64,000 bases of DNA from Tipula vernalis (GCA_958295665.1 OY282559.1:246942764-247006763); one strand, 5' to 3'; positions 25,578-38,546 are shown, counted from the first letter of the stretch. Numbers and translations: made by a program. The notes: generated by a model not told the origin, from the letters alone.

Positions 25578-26757
25578 CATTCTCCAGCTAAATAATATTT
25601 CCTCTATTTCTTTTTTTTGTTCATTAATTTTATTTCTTTTCTTTGACTGCCAAATTTCGTCCAGCTAAATATTTAAAAAAAGGAAATAGTTTGCGGCCTT
25701 TTTTCACCAAAAAATCAAACACATTTTTCTTATATTTTAAATGAACTTTATTAAACCAAATATGTGCCGTTTTGACAGGTAACCTTTTGCCATTTTTCTG
25801 GTAAAACGACTATGCCATCACTGTTGAAATTTTGGGATTTCTGTGCAAAATGCACCGAATGATTTTCACAGGAATATTTTGAAGTCAGCTTACACACCAT
25901 TAAGAGAGTTTTACGGAGCTATGTCTGGGCTATACGGTGAATGCATTAAAATGTCCCAGCCAAGCACTCTCAAATTTTGCCTAGTCATTACAGATGTGTG
26001 TGGTTGTCGTGATGGAAGGCGACGCCTTTCCTATTGATCAATTCTGGTCGCTTTACCTCAATTGCGTGCTTTAATCGCATTAGTTATTGGCAATAGAAAG
26101 TCGAATCAATCGTCTGGCCAGGTTGGAACATCTCATGATGCACGATTCCCTTTCAATCCCACTAAACATAAAGCATTACCTTTCGTGGCGTCAATCCGAA
26201 CTTTGGTATCGTTTGTTCAGCTTCAAAAGGAACTTGATTTCATTTCATTTCAGCAGCGATTCGTGTATGGAAATTAGGTTCATTAAATTTTTCACTGTTA
26301 ATTCATGTAGTATCTAGCCTCATGGTTCAAAACTATTTTTTGTTTAATGTTCAGTTCCGCAGCGATGCCATAAGATGAAATGTTCCGGTTTTACTCAATT
26401 TTTTTTTGGAGAATTTCATCGACTTTTACAACGATTGGTCAATAGCGCGGCACGCCTTTAACATCGAAATATCAAGAGCGGAAACGAGCAAACCATTTGC
26501 ATGCTGCTCAAACACAATTACCTTCGACTGAATTGACAAATGTTACAATGTTAATTTTTTAATAATTTATGGATTGTCACCTCTCAAAAGCTCTATCTTG
26601 CGACTCTAAAGCCATCTATTGGAAAAAAACGCCACAAACTTTCCTTGACCCAATTTTTAATTTTCTAATTAATCAACTTGCATTGGATTTGTATTACGAA
26701 ACAAACCGCAATTTCTTAAAAAAAATAAAGAGAGGAAATATTATTTAACTGGAGATT
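25578..26757 (-). mobile_element. Dead mariner element with terminal inverted repeats
   Basis: The left end CCATTCTCCAGCTAAATAAT (continuing ATTTCCTCT) is repeated in reverse at the right end, finishing AACTGGAGATTGG at 26757. The inverted repeats are about 35-40 bp with a few mismatches. They enclose a minus-strand mariner transposase relic. The right end is preceded by AAACAAACCGCAA, which also appears in an isolated copy near 40085. Total length is about 1.18 kb, slightly under the usual 1.3 kb. Confidence 0.75.
25751..26513 (-). pseudogene. mariner transposase relic, nearly whole C-terminal two thirds
   Basis: Read on the minus strand, the remnant starts with K-W-F-A-R-F-R-S and F-D-V-K-G-V-P-R, the linker after the helix-turn-helix. 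After decayed sequence it continues A-E-Q-T-I-P-K-F-G, K-V-M-L, W-D-stop-K-G-I-V-H-H-E. The second catalytic Asp follows in F-H-H-D-N, then P-Y-S-P-D-I-A-P. The end L-P-E-K-W-Q-K-V and Q-N-G-T-Y-L-V before the stop at 25751 is intact. Several stops and frameshifts occur, and the segment with the third catalytic Asp is deleted. It belongs to a different mariner lineage from the 12.7 kb copy. Confidence 0.85.
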
Positions 26758-28104
26758 GGTTATTTTTTTTGTGAAACTGGGCAGGCCAAATGAATTTGAC
26801 AAATAGATTAGACAAATTTTCAATCAAGCTATCAAGTCTAAAGTTAAGCCAAATCATTAAGTGAAATATTAATAAACTTGAAATTCATTATTAGAAACCA
26901 TTACATTTTAATGTAAATAACCCTTCAACTAAAATTTTTTGAAAATCTTCAGTTTGTTTTGAAAATTATTAAATTTTTTTTTAGGTCAAACGATAACAAA
27001 TTTATATGTTTATACTTCAACTCTTTCGCAATTCACTTTAGTAAGTCTTTATGTATAGGAAAGGTGGCGGTACCTCCTGGTCAAAGTTGGCCAAGCTTTA
27101 ACCACTGTGCCGTTTGGTCGGTGTTTCCGCTCTTAAAGTGACCAAACAGAAAATTGTTCAAATTCATTGAAATTTCAAGGTTTTGACAGGAATTTGAACA
27201 TAATTTTTTTCAGTCTCTTTAAATGAATGTGAATTCAGTTTCCTTATTCAATTTTTGTAATTTGATTTTCCTTTCTAAATAAATTCATATTTATAATTGA
27301 CAGTTTGTCTAGGTCGCGTTGAGTTGACTTGTCTTGAAAAAGTATTTGTAAAAACCTTGATTGTCTAACACGATAAAAGTCAGCGTTAGAAAAGGTTAAA
27401 TGGTTTTAATAACTCAAGCAAAAGAAAAACTACGTTCTTCAATAATGAGGTACTTTGCTATATTTCTTAGGAATGGCAACAACAGTAAAGCACAAAACCA
27501 AATTTCAAAAATGTTGATACCCAATTTGAAAGACTATATACAAATTGCTACATCTTTGGCAAGCTTTAGCTCATCAAAGAAAATAAGGTAACGGTTGAGT
27601 CATCGTCAATAAATTTGGGCAGGTTTCAACAAAATGCTTAAAACGAGTTTGACGTTACAAAACGTTTCCCGGTTTATGGATCCGAAGCTGAACTCTAGTA
27701 CACTTATTTTGTTTCACTGAACCCGACATAGTATAAAAGATTGTTAAATTAAATCAAAATGCTTACAGTTTAACATAAGTTAGAGTACAGTACTTATATT
27801 CGATTAAAATATTTATTGGTAGTTTTAGAAAATTTAATGAAATCTAAAAACTAAATGAGTTTTGACTAATTTAATGAGTTATTCGAGTTATGTCAAGCCA
27901 AAATATAAACCTAATTACAATTTTAAGAAATTTTAAAACATGTTAATACATACAACCATAACATGGTGTTCAATCCTGATTTTAGGACAAGACAACCTTT
28001 TATATTTTTCTTCTTTTGCAAAATTTGTATTTTTCATGTTAAAATATGACTCAGACTCGTCCGACAGTATGTATATGGTATTATTGAAGTTAAAGATGTT
28101 CGTT
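26758..28104. other. Non-coding; small GC-richer patch near 27060-27140
   Basis: The patch at 27060-27140 stands out in composition, but I recognise no motif in either direction. I see nothing else. Confidence 0.35.
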
Positions 28105-28169
28105 GTTAAATTTTATTGAAATTAAGTTGTCTTAATATAAGGGGCAACTTAATTTCAATAATATTTAAC
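28105..28169. repeat. Hairpin-forming inverted repeat, 27-bp arms
   Basis: Arms 28105-28131 (GTTAAATTTTATTGAAATTA and on) and 28143-28169 are reverse complements with about three mismatches and an 11-nt loop. Weaker complementarity (GTATGTATATGG against CCGTACATATACGG) may continue the stem outward. It could be a small fold-back element. Confidence 0.55.
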
Positions 28170-29244
28170 TATCCGTACATATACGGTTTTTTCACTTTGG
28201 ATGTACTTTGAACATAGAATTTTTTCGGCCTAATTCCTTCGGAATAATGATCTGGATAAGAGAGAAAATATAGAATTTCAGTGGAACTGGCAATTTAACG
28301 CCACTAAGAAGTCGCCACTAAGTTTCTCTGCCGGGTTCATCCAAATAAAATCATTTTTGCTTTACATTCTCATTTTGTGTCTCATTGCTTTGACTTTTTG
28401 TTGAATGCCACCAACAACTGTGTGTCAGGTCTGAATAATGCAATTTTTCTTCAGTTTTTTTTGTTTTTTAACCAACGAGCTGTATAAGTAATTGGTCCTC
28501 AATTCAAATTTTAGTTGGGGTAGCGAATCCAATGGCAACACATCATAATCCATATTGTTTTCATATTGCTAGCAATGCTTCAACAACAAAAAGTGACATA
28601 TTTATTGCGACATTTGGGAGCAACCCAAAGATTGAATGCATTTGATGACCAACATAAAAAGCTAATGTTAGCCAAATGACACCCATTTCAAAAGGCTTAC
28701 GAAATATAGCCGCCGATGTCAGCAATTGTTTCATTCTTCAACAAAGTCTGGAATTATCTCGCCGAATATAAAACGTTTAGCATTTGGAATACGAAAGATT
28801 AATGTTTGTTCCAAAAGCTTTTAATTTCTGAAAAAACGGTATTTTATGTGGACTATTTTTCAATTAATTTCAATTTAAAGCTTTTTTTGACCGTTACTAA
28901 TGATAATCACACATCTCTGAGCCTTTACAGCGTAAATTAATCTTGAATCGTATGGTTCTAAGTTAGTTCTTTTTTCATCCTATGTTTAAAGTAATCTCGT
29001 TAAATTAAACCTTTAGAAGTTAGAACTACATGAAATCTTGGTTAGAAAAATCTGTACATATTAAGAAGGATATCTTAAATAATTTCAAAATATGTAGTTC
29101 AAATAATATCGAAAATCCCAATGTACTGGTATAATTTGGAATGCAGGGAAGTTCGGAAGTCTGAACTCGTGAATGTCTGACTCGATAGTTGCTGTGCAAT
29201 TATTGTAAAGTCTAAACCAGAAACTCGTCGCTTCAATGAAAGGT
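28170..29244. other. Non-coding sequence
   Basis: I see no supported feature. Confidence 0.35.
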
Positions 29245-29560
29245 GTTCGATTTAGCATTTAGAGGATTTTACAAATTTTGGTGTAGGCACTCTGCAATGC
29301 CATTTCTCTTTGGATGATATATCGTCGTCCGTAGTCTGTAAAAACATACCAATTTTGTGAATTGTTTGGAAAAGCTGCTTTCGAACTGGGTGCATTGATC
29401 TGTAATTATGTCGAATGCGATACCAAATTTCGAAATGTAATTGATTTACAATAGGTCTCTCTATGATGGATACTTTCAATTCAGCAAAGGATACTGCTTC
29501 TGGCCATATGTAGGTTAGGTTTGGTTGGCGGTCCACTAGGACCAGGCATAGACACAAAAA
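29245..29560 (-). pseudogene. Gypsy-type LTR retrotransposon integrase fragment
   Basis: Two neighbouring minus-strand frames together show part of a retroelement integrase core (rve domain), the enzyme that inserts the cDNA into chromosomes. I see V-D-R and W-P-E-A near 29500-29555. After a frame change come K-F-G-I-A, then T-D-Q-C-T-Q-F-E-S with the second catalytic Asp. R-T-T-I-Y-H-P follows, and then N-G-I-A-E with the catalytic Glu. The D-to-E spacing fits the D,D-35-E class. No LTRs, reverse transcriptase or gag are visible nearby. The piece is frameshifted and dead. A BEL-type source is less likely but not excluded. Confidence 0.75.
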
Positions 29561-32500
29561 TGGTCCGTAGCCATCACATGTAGGTTATTCATTACTAGTC
29601 TGAATATGAATATTACAATGTCCATATTCTCAACGAGTAAGTCTATTGACCTTCAAATTGCTAATAGTTTTCTGTCGCAATTAGAGTATACTTGGTCAGC
29701 TGGAGAAACATTTTTTCAAAAGAAACCTAGGAATTCCCATATCTGTTATTATGAAGTTGCACAAATGAAAGGCTGATGGCTTTGCAGGTTGTTTAACACC
29801 ATCTTACTTAATTAATATCGTGGCGTATGAAACTACTCAGGTAAACAGAGTCGAATCAAATGTTTGGATCGGTTAGTCGATTAGGTATCTATGGTATTTC
29901 AAATTATGGATTTCGACAACTCAAATGTACTTCACAAAGTCACAATTATTACAAAACGCGATTATTTTAGCAAGTACAAGAAAATAATTTGTCGAAAAAA
30001 ACCTATTGACATACATTTTTAATTTAAATTCAACATTTTTTATGTTGCTTGAATTTCGTATAAATTAAGGTGATGTTTTACTAATTTTGAATTTTTTTTA
30101 AATCAGTTGAACCTGTGCTAAATAAAATTCACTAAATTTTGGAAATATAATTGGACAAAACTTAAGTAAAATTAGTAAATGTTGAATTTAAACTAAAATT
30201 GCAAAAAAGTAGGTAATTTAATTTACAAAAAGTTCAAAATGGTGAAAATGTTTTGGAAAAAGTTTAAAAAAGTCTAAAATCGTTTGAAAATACGTTCAAG
30301 CAAACTCAAAAAATGTTGAACTTGGCAGCTGTGTATTGTGGTTTGGTAGTAATTGCACTTGGTTGTACTGTTACACTGTTGTTGTGAATACAAAATTATT
30401 AAAAGGGTATCCCGAAGAGCTTTATAACCTTTTTTGCAGCGATTTAGGATTGTTGTTTCTTGACTGGAATTGCGTTTAATTTTAAGATTCTCTACAAGGT
30501 TTTTGATTTTTACGTCGTCACCAATTGTGGGTGCTTTTAATAACTCCCTCGCATGTTCGGTTTATATCTTGGGGATCATTAGCAAATATTTAAATCCTTT
30601 AACTGCGTAAATTATGTAGTGGGTTTTTCTTATCCAATAATTATTCAAAGAAATACGGCCTCCAGCCTAGGGTTAATTTATTTAGTACCTACAATAACAT
30701 ATTTTGTTAGCATATAAAAAGAATAACAAATTGAATTAACCAACAAAGATTATTAACTTTTGTGATGGAATCATATTACATATCCAATGCAAAAACGTGT
30801 GTTGAATTAATATTTGGGAATTTGAAAATGAAACCGACTTTACAATTCCCCAAAAAAACCGAAAAAAAAAATCATTTAAAATTCAACGTGACGTAATGAA
30901 CAGCACGACTCATATACAAGACACACACACACACATTCCAAAAATTGCAATCTATGATAGTGACATTCAAGGGTGTTCGATTACAAAAAATAAAATAAAA
31001 ATACAAATAATACCAAGAATACATAAGCAATAATGATGCGATTGCGTAATTTTTTCTTCTTGAATTTCGTGGTTTGATTATTTAGTTTTATTTTGTTTTA
31101 TTTTTACAGTGTTTTCTTATTTAATTTCTTATTATTTCGTTTTTTTTGTTGTTTTCATTTCCGAAAACGTGATCTAAGCGAATTCTTAAAAATGTGTGCA
31201 GTCCCGGGTCCTTATCTTTTTACAATTTTATCTACATACAGAAGGGGAGGCGCAATCGTGTAATTTAAAAACAAGAGGAGTGATTCTTAAACTTCAAAAC
31301 CAACCTCAAACTTTTGTTTATCACCATACAGAATTTTACTTTCAAAAATTCAGAATTTCCGTCTGCACTAAACGTCGAAAGCGGCCCTGTCACTAATAAC
31401 TTAATAAAATAATAACAATAATAATTGATAAGAATATTAAATTACATAAAGACATTTTTTAAATAATTTTGGTGTTAAATACCTTTAATTTCTCTTTGTA
31501 AATAAACACATAAACGTAAGTTCTAAGCGTTCACACATATTCAAGCGACAACAACAACAATAAGTTTACTAATTATAATTTAATTTTATTAAAATACCTA
31601 CTCATACGTAAATACATATTCATAAAAAGCAAAAAAAATAAATCATAATTATGTTTTTTTTTTGTATATATGTACATTATATCTGTGTTTATACGAAAGA
31701 CAAAAATAAAAACATTTTTATATTCGTTTTAATGTTGCTGCTTTATGAATATTCATCATAATTTAAAATTGTCTTAAAGAAATGGAATAAGAAAACATCT
31801 TTGCTACCAGTTTTAAATAAAATGGTTGTTATTGTTGAATTTTAACTCTCGTTGTGTACGCACATTATAGTTGGAGGTGCACGGGAAATAATTGTATCGT
31901 GGTTCATTGATTCCATCGATTTTTTGATTTTTTATTGATAAAACAAGTGTACGTAACTCGTATACTCATACAGTAGACATAGACAGTGACTGTGTTTGAA
32001 AATTTGGTCTAGCTCTCGAGTTATGTATACATGCATAAGTATAAGAAAATGATTCAATTAATTAGATCAAAGCAGAATTTTTTGTGTTTTAAGAAAGGCG
32101 AAAAGAAATGGAATAAAATAAAATATTAGTTAAAATTCTAATTGGACGATTTGTTTCTTAACGTTTGATGGGTTAAAACCTCTTTTTTCGTGGCTGGATA
32201 TTTATAGTGTGTTTGTATGTTATAGTAATTGTACATATATAGTAAAGTTATTAGGTTAAATATGTGTAAGATTTTACCAGCTGAATATTTTTAATACGTG
32301 CGTAGTTATTTAGGTTACTGCGGTTACTGATTGATGGAGGTCAGGTGCACGCGGTCTTTTATTTTATACGTATAACTACGAAAAATCATCTTTTTAATGT
32401 AAGTTTTGCGTGTTACAATTTATGGCCTGTTGAAATAATAATGATATGCGCAGATTGAATTGCAATATAATATTCGATTCAACTAAATTAACATATGGCA

Positions 32501-33011
32501 TGTTGAAAATTTGTTTTCGATTCGTCAAATTTTTAATTTATTACAGATTATATTGTTTTATTTTATAATGTTTATGGGAAATAGAGGGCAATCGTAATTT
32601 AAAAGTCAACTTGATGTGTAACATGCGTGTTTACGAGATATAATTTTAAATTTACCCTATCTCAATTCTGAATTAGAAATTTTAAATCTAATCAATATTA
32701 GATGTTCGAGTAGAAATCATAATTTGAATTTAGGTATGTAAACATTTCGAATAAATTAAGTATGTATATATGTAGGTGTTTATGTGAAAAAATAGCTTTG
32801 CACTTTCTTTCAATATTGAAAAAAACAGAATTCTCCCAAATATTGCCGACAAATTTAAAGTCGGTCACAAATTATACCGTAACTAAAAAGGTGTTAAAGG
32901 AGGATGGCTGAAATATTTTTGAGCGCCGCACATAAAGTTGTGTGATGATTTCAATTGAAAATACTTCTCAACTAAATTTCCATTCTGTAATTGTTTTTTA
33001 GAAACAAGTAA
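29561..33011. other. Long non-coding stretch
   Basis: I see no gene. A (CA)n microsatellite is at about 30921-30936. The 30.7-32.3 kb part has the same A/T-run texture as 16.7-18.3 kb. Confidence 0.4.
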
Positions 33012-33313
33012 ACTCTATACAAAAGACTTTTTACACTATCTGCCGTGGCCACTTGGCGAAACACACTTAATACACACATTTTTTAAAAAACACTTGTTTT
33101 AATATTTCGCAAATTTTATAGCTTTAAAAAATCACTCGATCAATTTCGGCTGGTTAGGCCATCATCAGGAGTATCTACTAAACTGACAGTTTAGTAGATA
33201 CTCCTGATGATGGCCTAACAAGCCAAAATTGATCGAGTGGTTTTTTAAACCTATAAAATTTGCAAAATATTAAAACAAGTGTTTTTTAAAAAATGTGTGT
33301 ACTCTATACAAAA
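33012..33313. repeat. 231-bp near-perfect palindrome with flanking 13-bp direct repeats
   Basis: Bases 33071-33301 form two 114-base arms around a 3-base centre (GAC at 33185-33187), with only a handful of mismatches. The flanking sequence ACTCTATACAAAA is present at 33012-33024 and again at 33301-33313. These copies may be a target-site duplication around an inserted fold-back element plus 46 bp of non-palindromic sequence. Each arm contains CCTGATGATGGCC. There is no coding content. Confidence 0.8.
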
Positions 33314-33883
33314 ACATAATTGTCTGTGAAACCACGTTCAAAATGAAAAGCCAAGTAGCTTTTAGTGTAGTGCACGTCATTCGATTTGATGAATATTTTA
33401 GTCTCTTCTAGAATAAAGTTACAAAAATGAGTGCGCTGAAAGCTTTGTAAAAGTCCAAAATAACTTCAAAAAGCTTTAAAAACAAATATTATTTAATTTA
33501 TTATTAGGTGAATATTCATCCTCACATACTTATTAATATCCAAATTTAAATGGGCACATTCAACAAGTTACGGAATTGGAATCGAATTCCCTGTCGTTAA
33601 AACACTATTCACAAGAGACCCTTCTCCACATCAGTCCTCCAACAATAGCAATAATATTTCATGAAACCAAGTGATCCAGATCAGATCAACGTTTAAGTAC
33701 ATTGAAAAAAATAGAACCAATTTTTGTTGTTGGGTCAAAATATTGATCTCAATTTTTATCATTTCTTAAAAATGATAGTTTGATCAGTCGTCAATTTAAT
33801 AGATAAAAATATAAAGGGCTGAAATCTCATGAGGTGGTCAGAACTTCGGTCTTGATTAATTCAACTCCCACGCTAATCCCGAA

Positions 33884-34350
33884 ATGAATTTCTTAAGTCA
33901 ATCTTCAGCTCAGCCTTCAACTCAATATATAAATCAACCTCCATCTCAATCGCAACATAATTCTAACTGCAATCACCAAATTAACCACCAACCAAACCCT
34001 CAATTCAATCACCAAATCAACCCCAAATCGACTTTTAAATTAATCCTTAACCTAACTCCAAATCAACTCTTAAATAATTCCCCAACCGAACAACTCACTT
34101 AACCCCAATGCAAGCTAACTAAACCCTAACTCAACTTAGCTCAACCTAGCTCGAACCAAATCTCAACCCCCTGCTCAACTCATACCATCATACCAACATA
34201 CCATTAAACCATCATACAGTCACCGTCATACCATCATACTACCATACCATCATACCATCATCATCATCATGCCACCATCACTATTACACAATTCTTATAT
34301 ACAAACCATCATACCATTATACCATTAGCACATCATACCATCATACCTTC
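33884..34350. repeat. Low-complexity CAACT/CATACCAT repeat tract
   Basis: From 33900 to about 34180 the sequence is made of degenerate CAACTCAA/AACCAAC units. From 34180 to 34350 it is made of CATACCAT and CAT units. The Gln/Asn-rich open frame at 33884-34102 is a by-product of this composition, not a supported gene. Confidence 0.7.
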
Positions 34351-34583
34351 ATCAAAAATCGACTCAATTTTTGCAGTTTTAGAAATTCCTCTGTAGTAAC
34401 TTTAAACCCGATTATCATCTCTCAAGGAGGAGATGAATGTTTGAGATATTAACACTAACCTTTCTTAAGTCTTAAACAATATTTGTGTAAAGTTTGGTTC
34501 AAATCGTTCAATGCGTGTGCATTTGTTTAAATATCACACGTATATTCTGTACATATACCTATATACACACTCACTTTTAAATA

Positions 34584-34740
34584 CAGTGAAACCTCATTTC
34601 AACAGACACTCAATTTAGCGGAATCCTCACTTCAACGGACAAACTTTTAAGTCCCATGCAACTGAAGTTTTCCAATGAAAACCTCCCTTAGATAAGCTGA
34701 CACTTTATTAGAGCGGCCACGGACAGATATGTTTGCGATG
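34584..34740. mobile_element. Possible pogo/Tigger-type MITE end
   Basis: TACAGTGAAACCTC followed by CAACAGACACTCAATTTAGCGGA resembles the terminal repeat style of pogo/Tigger elements (TA, CAGTGAAACCTC, then GCGGA). A matching opposite end is not clear, so this may be a solo or eroded copy. Confidence 0.35.
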
Positions 34741-34804
34741 ATACAGGTTATACGAGTACAATTCAAATTGAAACTTGACCGTTTTACATTTCAAATTGAA
34801 CCTT

Positions 34805-35213
34805 TAGTAAATTATATGTATGGCCAATTTGGGTGGAACTTGGCAATTTCTTAGCCGGTTTTAGTGAAATTTGATAGCCATGATTGAAATGCGATTCTTA
34901 AATGATTTTTGGATAAAATTCTAGAATATGGCCAAAATAAATAAATAAATGAGATTTCACATGCGCGTTGGAAATGGAATTCTAAATTGATTTTTAGATC
35001 TAAAACTTAGTTTAGAACCAAATTTCCATCGCACTTGTCAAATTTTATTATAATCGGTTAAGAAATAGCCAAGTTCCATCTTACTTTGCCATATTCCAGA
35101 ACTATATCCAAAAATCACTTTATAATCCCATTTCCATGGCAGATGTCAAATTTCACTCAAATCCGTTTAAAAATAGCCAAGTTCCATCCTAATTGGTCAT
35201 ATTGAACAAGCCG
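34805..35213. repeat. Fold-back of ~105-bp tandem units
   Basis: Two units in one orientation (about 34805-34935 and 34945-35010) face two units in the other (about 35013-35085 and 35086-35213). The centre is near CTAAAACTTAGTTT at 35005. Shared blocks include GCCAAGTTCCA, GTCAAATTT, GGTTAAGAAAT and ATCCAAAAATCA. The units have diverged by roughly 15-25 %. Confidence 0.65.
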
Positions 35214-35849
35214 TTCTCATACAGACATCCAGACAGAAGGACGGGCATTTTTTTGTTTTTTAGACTCAGGGACTTTCAAAACGTCGAGAAAAGTGGTTTT
35301 GGACCATCCAAATTTTTCATCATTTTTGACAGGATTTCAATACGTTGGTCTTTTTAGACCGAAGTAATTTGACATATCGACCATTCTCAGGCATATGACT
35401 TGAACCCCACTCATTTTAAAGGGGGTAGCTACTTCGGAAAGTGTGTTGACCTTAGCTGGTTACGGATAACACTGAAGCCTATTTGGATAAGTTACCAATT
35501 ATGTAATATCTATTTTGGATTGGCCATTTTGAATTTTGAAAATCCATCATATTCAAAATCAGCAATCTCAAAACCCGTAAATGATTTCCACATGAAATAA
35601 ATATATTCAATAATAAATTAGCAAGTTTTTAATTTTTAGGAAGAAACGATCACATGGGTTATGCGACAGACAATCTGTGATCTTTATAATAAAGACATCA
35701 TTTATATTTTTGATTTGAGTTGATTTACTTTTAGAATCCACATTTATGATGTGTTAAAGCATAACCACTTAATAACAATAAACAAACTCAAACCAAATCA
35801 TGTTTTTAATTCTTATTTTCGGTCGATCTGATTATCGTTCGAAAAAAAA
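35214..35849. other. Non-coding sequence
   Basis: I see no supported gene. The CAGACATCCAGACAGAAGG segment near 35222 looks like dispersed-repeat sequence but cannot be assigned. Confidence 0.3.
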
Positions 35850-36107
35850 ATTCAATATCTCTCTCTTGAGTTTGGCATGAATCTCGGTCCAATAACGCCT
35901 CCAACTCAGCGTCTTCAAACTTTAATGGTCTCCCTTCGCTTTCTTTGTCACTTGTGTCAAAATCGCCACTTTTAAAACGCCTGAACCAGTACTCACATGT
36001 TTTTATTGATGGAGCATGTTCAATCGATGCCCATCATCTACACTTTTCTTCAAATTAGAACAAAAAAGCAGCGCAAGCAGGTTTTTAAATGATTTTTATT
36101 TCGAAAA
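35850..36107 (-). pseudogene. mariner transposase N-terminal fragment
   Basis: The minus strand reads L-K-K-S-V-D-D-G-H-R-L, then after a small deletion H-A-P-S-I-K-T-C-E-Y-W-F-R-R-F-K-S-G-D-F-D. It continues K-F-E-D-A-E-L-E-A-L-L and C-Q-T-Q-E. This is the helix-turn-helix and linker region of a mariner transposase, residues about 15-110. It covers the part that the 12.7 kb copy has lost, but the sequences are different enough to be another insertion. Nothing C-terminal remains. Confidence 0.85.
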
Positions 36108-38546
36108 GTAAATTTATTATTTTTTGCCTTTTTTCTTCACTTAGTTTGAACTTTTGAAAAATTAAATTAAAGCAGCTCATTTAAATTTCGGAATTTAGGG
36201 TACTGTTAAGGGTGACCAGAGAAAGCGGACAACAAATTTGCGCACGGAAAAAAACACACCGACCGAAATATCACACAAAAATGCTCAAATGAAAAATTCC
36301 GCACGGGGAATTCTCACATCGAAAATTGCGCACAAGAAAAAAAGGGTTGTGCATCTTTTAAATCTCTTTGACCTGTGTCTGCAAGGTTAGCAGACGGAAA
36401 TCACGAAGCGATTTGAAAGATACAATTTGTAGAAATCCTAAAAATTTTAACAAAATAAAAAGATTTTTCTATTATTGTAATGTTGATGAGCCGCTTTGAT
36501 TACGATAATTTACTCTGTTCGAGTTAAACAAAAAATTCCGTATCGCAACCACAAAAAAAGCAATAAAATGAAAAAAATTAGAAATAAAAATTAATGTTTT
36601 CGATCACTTTTGCAGCCAAAAATTATTGCGTTAACAAAATTTGTATCAAAATGCTAGATTTAATGTGCCAGGTTGGCAAATCTTGGGATGCAGAACTGTT
36701 CAAGGGCCGACCAATCTTTAATGTCAGTACTATGTAGGCGGGCATCGAGCTATACAATGTGCAGGTGATGCTTTCCTGCTGGACCGATCGCCATGCGTTG
36801 CAAGAATTTCGTTTGCCCAATTCCAGTGGTCTTCAAAAGGCAAATGGGAAACTGCTTTTCAGAATTTCAGAAATTGATAAAGCATCAGTGGATTTCAAAA
36901 TTTAAATTTTTTTAAAATTTATGAAAATTACTTTGCCTTAAAATCGAGCGCTGTTTTGAGCTCGATGCTTTGTTAATTGTATATTTCGCAGTTTACTTTT
37001 ATCGTCTTACCTTAAGCAGTCGCCATCCAAATCGAGGATGCAAAGTAAGTTGAGTTTCCGCTACAACCTCGGTACTTTTACTGAATCTAAAAATCCAGCA
37101 ATAAAATTTCTGAATATTCAAAAGTTATCACCTAGTTTTGCAGTCAAGATATCATTATATCTGCTATTAAGCTTTAAGGAAGTGTTTGTTCATATACTAA
37201 ACTGAAGGATACTAGAAGGATTGTATGGAATTTCCAAAAATAATCATCGATTAAAAATACACTAAAATCGCAATTTAGGATCACAAATAGCACATTTTAT
37301 TGACCCTGGTGCCTTCTGTGAAGGGCACACAGTCATTTTCTGCACACTGTCATTTTGTTCTGCCGTGCTAAGTCACATTTGCCTTTTTGTAGCTTTGAGT
37401 AAATTCAATTTTTCTGTTTTTGTTTACCATGCCTTAATATGAAACTTGACTACTAAATAACTTGATTTTATGACATTTAGTGAAGGGTATTTGACTTTTT
37501 AAAAAGGCAGAAAATATGGATTTGTTTGCAGAATCCAAATGTGCCCTTAATGCATTTTGCGACTTTTGGCGTTTGTAACTTTTTTTCTTAGCACCAGTCT
37601 TAAGCTCAGATAAAATAACCGCGAAATTTTCTTGGGTCGGTTCGGTGAGTTATTGCTGAGTTGATGGCACTTCTGTAAACCTACATAGACTTTGGTGATA
37701 GATAGATATCTCTGTTTTTCAAGAATATTGTTTATTATCGGGCATTTGACCAAAAATTAAAAAAAGTCATAAATTGTTCACCCTTAATCGAGAAATATTT
37801 TGCCAAATCATTTTGAATTCATTAATACATGCAGATAATTTAGATTAAGATTCCAATGCCCAAGAAATTTCGATTACTTTTAGTTTCAATTTCTTTCACT
37901 GACAAATTTCCCGCACGACTGCAGAAAAAGTTCAATTTTCACCCAAATTGGGAATAAACCTTCTGAGGCTATAGAAAGAAAAGCAAAACAAAACTCAAAT
38001 GCCAAGAGGAGAAATTATTTTTTATTAAAAACCGCAACGAATTGTGATGAAAATACTTGAAAAATGTTGTATTTATAATGAAATGTAGAACATTATAAAA
38101 AGTCATAGTTTATGCTATATGCTGCAGAGCTGGATTCTTGATTTATTTAATCGATGGACTATATTATGTATGCCAGGAATGTTGAATTTATTTAGTTACC
38201 AATTCTATACTGAACATTAAAGAAACCACAAGAAAATAAGCATTTCTCTTTTTGAGGTTTCACATTTCATATAAAAATTTGGTTTTGTTATGCTTTATCA
38301 TTGAAATGAAATTCTATAATTTATATCAATAATACTTAATACAAGATTATTTTGGTAAACAATATTTAAACAAAAAAAAACTATTTCTACCCAGTTTATG
38401 TTTGATAAGATAAAAACGCGTCTTAACGACAAGTTCATATTCGCAAAACAAAATGTACAATGCCTCTAATTACCTACATATATACTGAATTTCCAGCTGA
38501 TCGATATATTTGTAACACGTCTTAAGAATATACCTTATATATGTTG

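Noticed and set aside
33071..33301. Second hammerhead-like core (CTGATGA ... GCCGAAA) in the palindrome arms
   Set aside because: The pieces pair only because the whole segment is palindromic. Stem I cannot form next to the core without a bulge of more than 20 nt, and the right arm has AAAA instead of GAAA.
33884..34102. Gln/Asn-rich open frame
   Set aside because: It is composed entirely of degenerate CAACT-type repeats, with no splice or start context.
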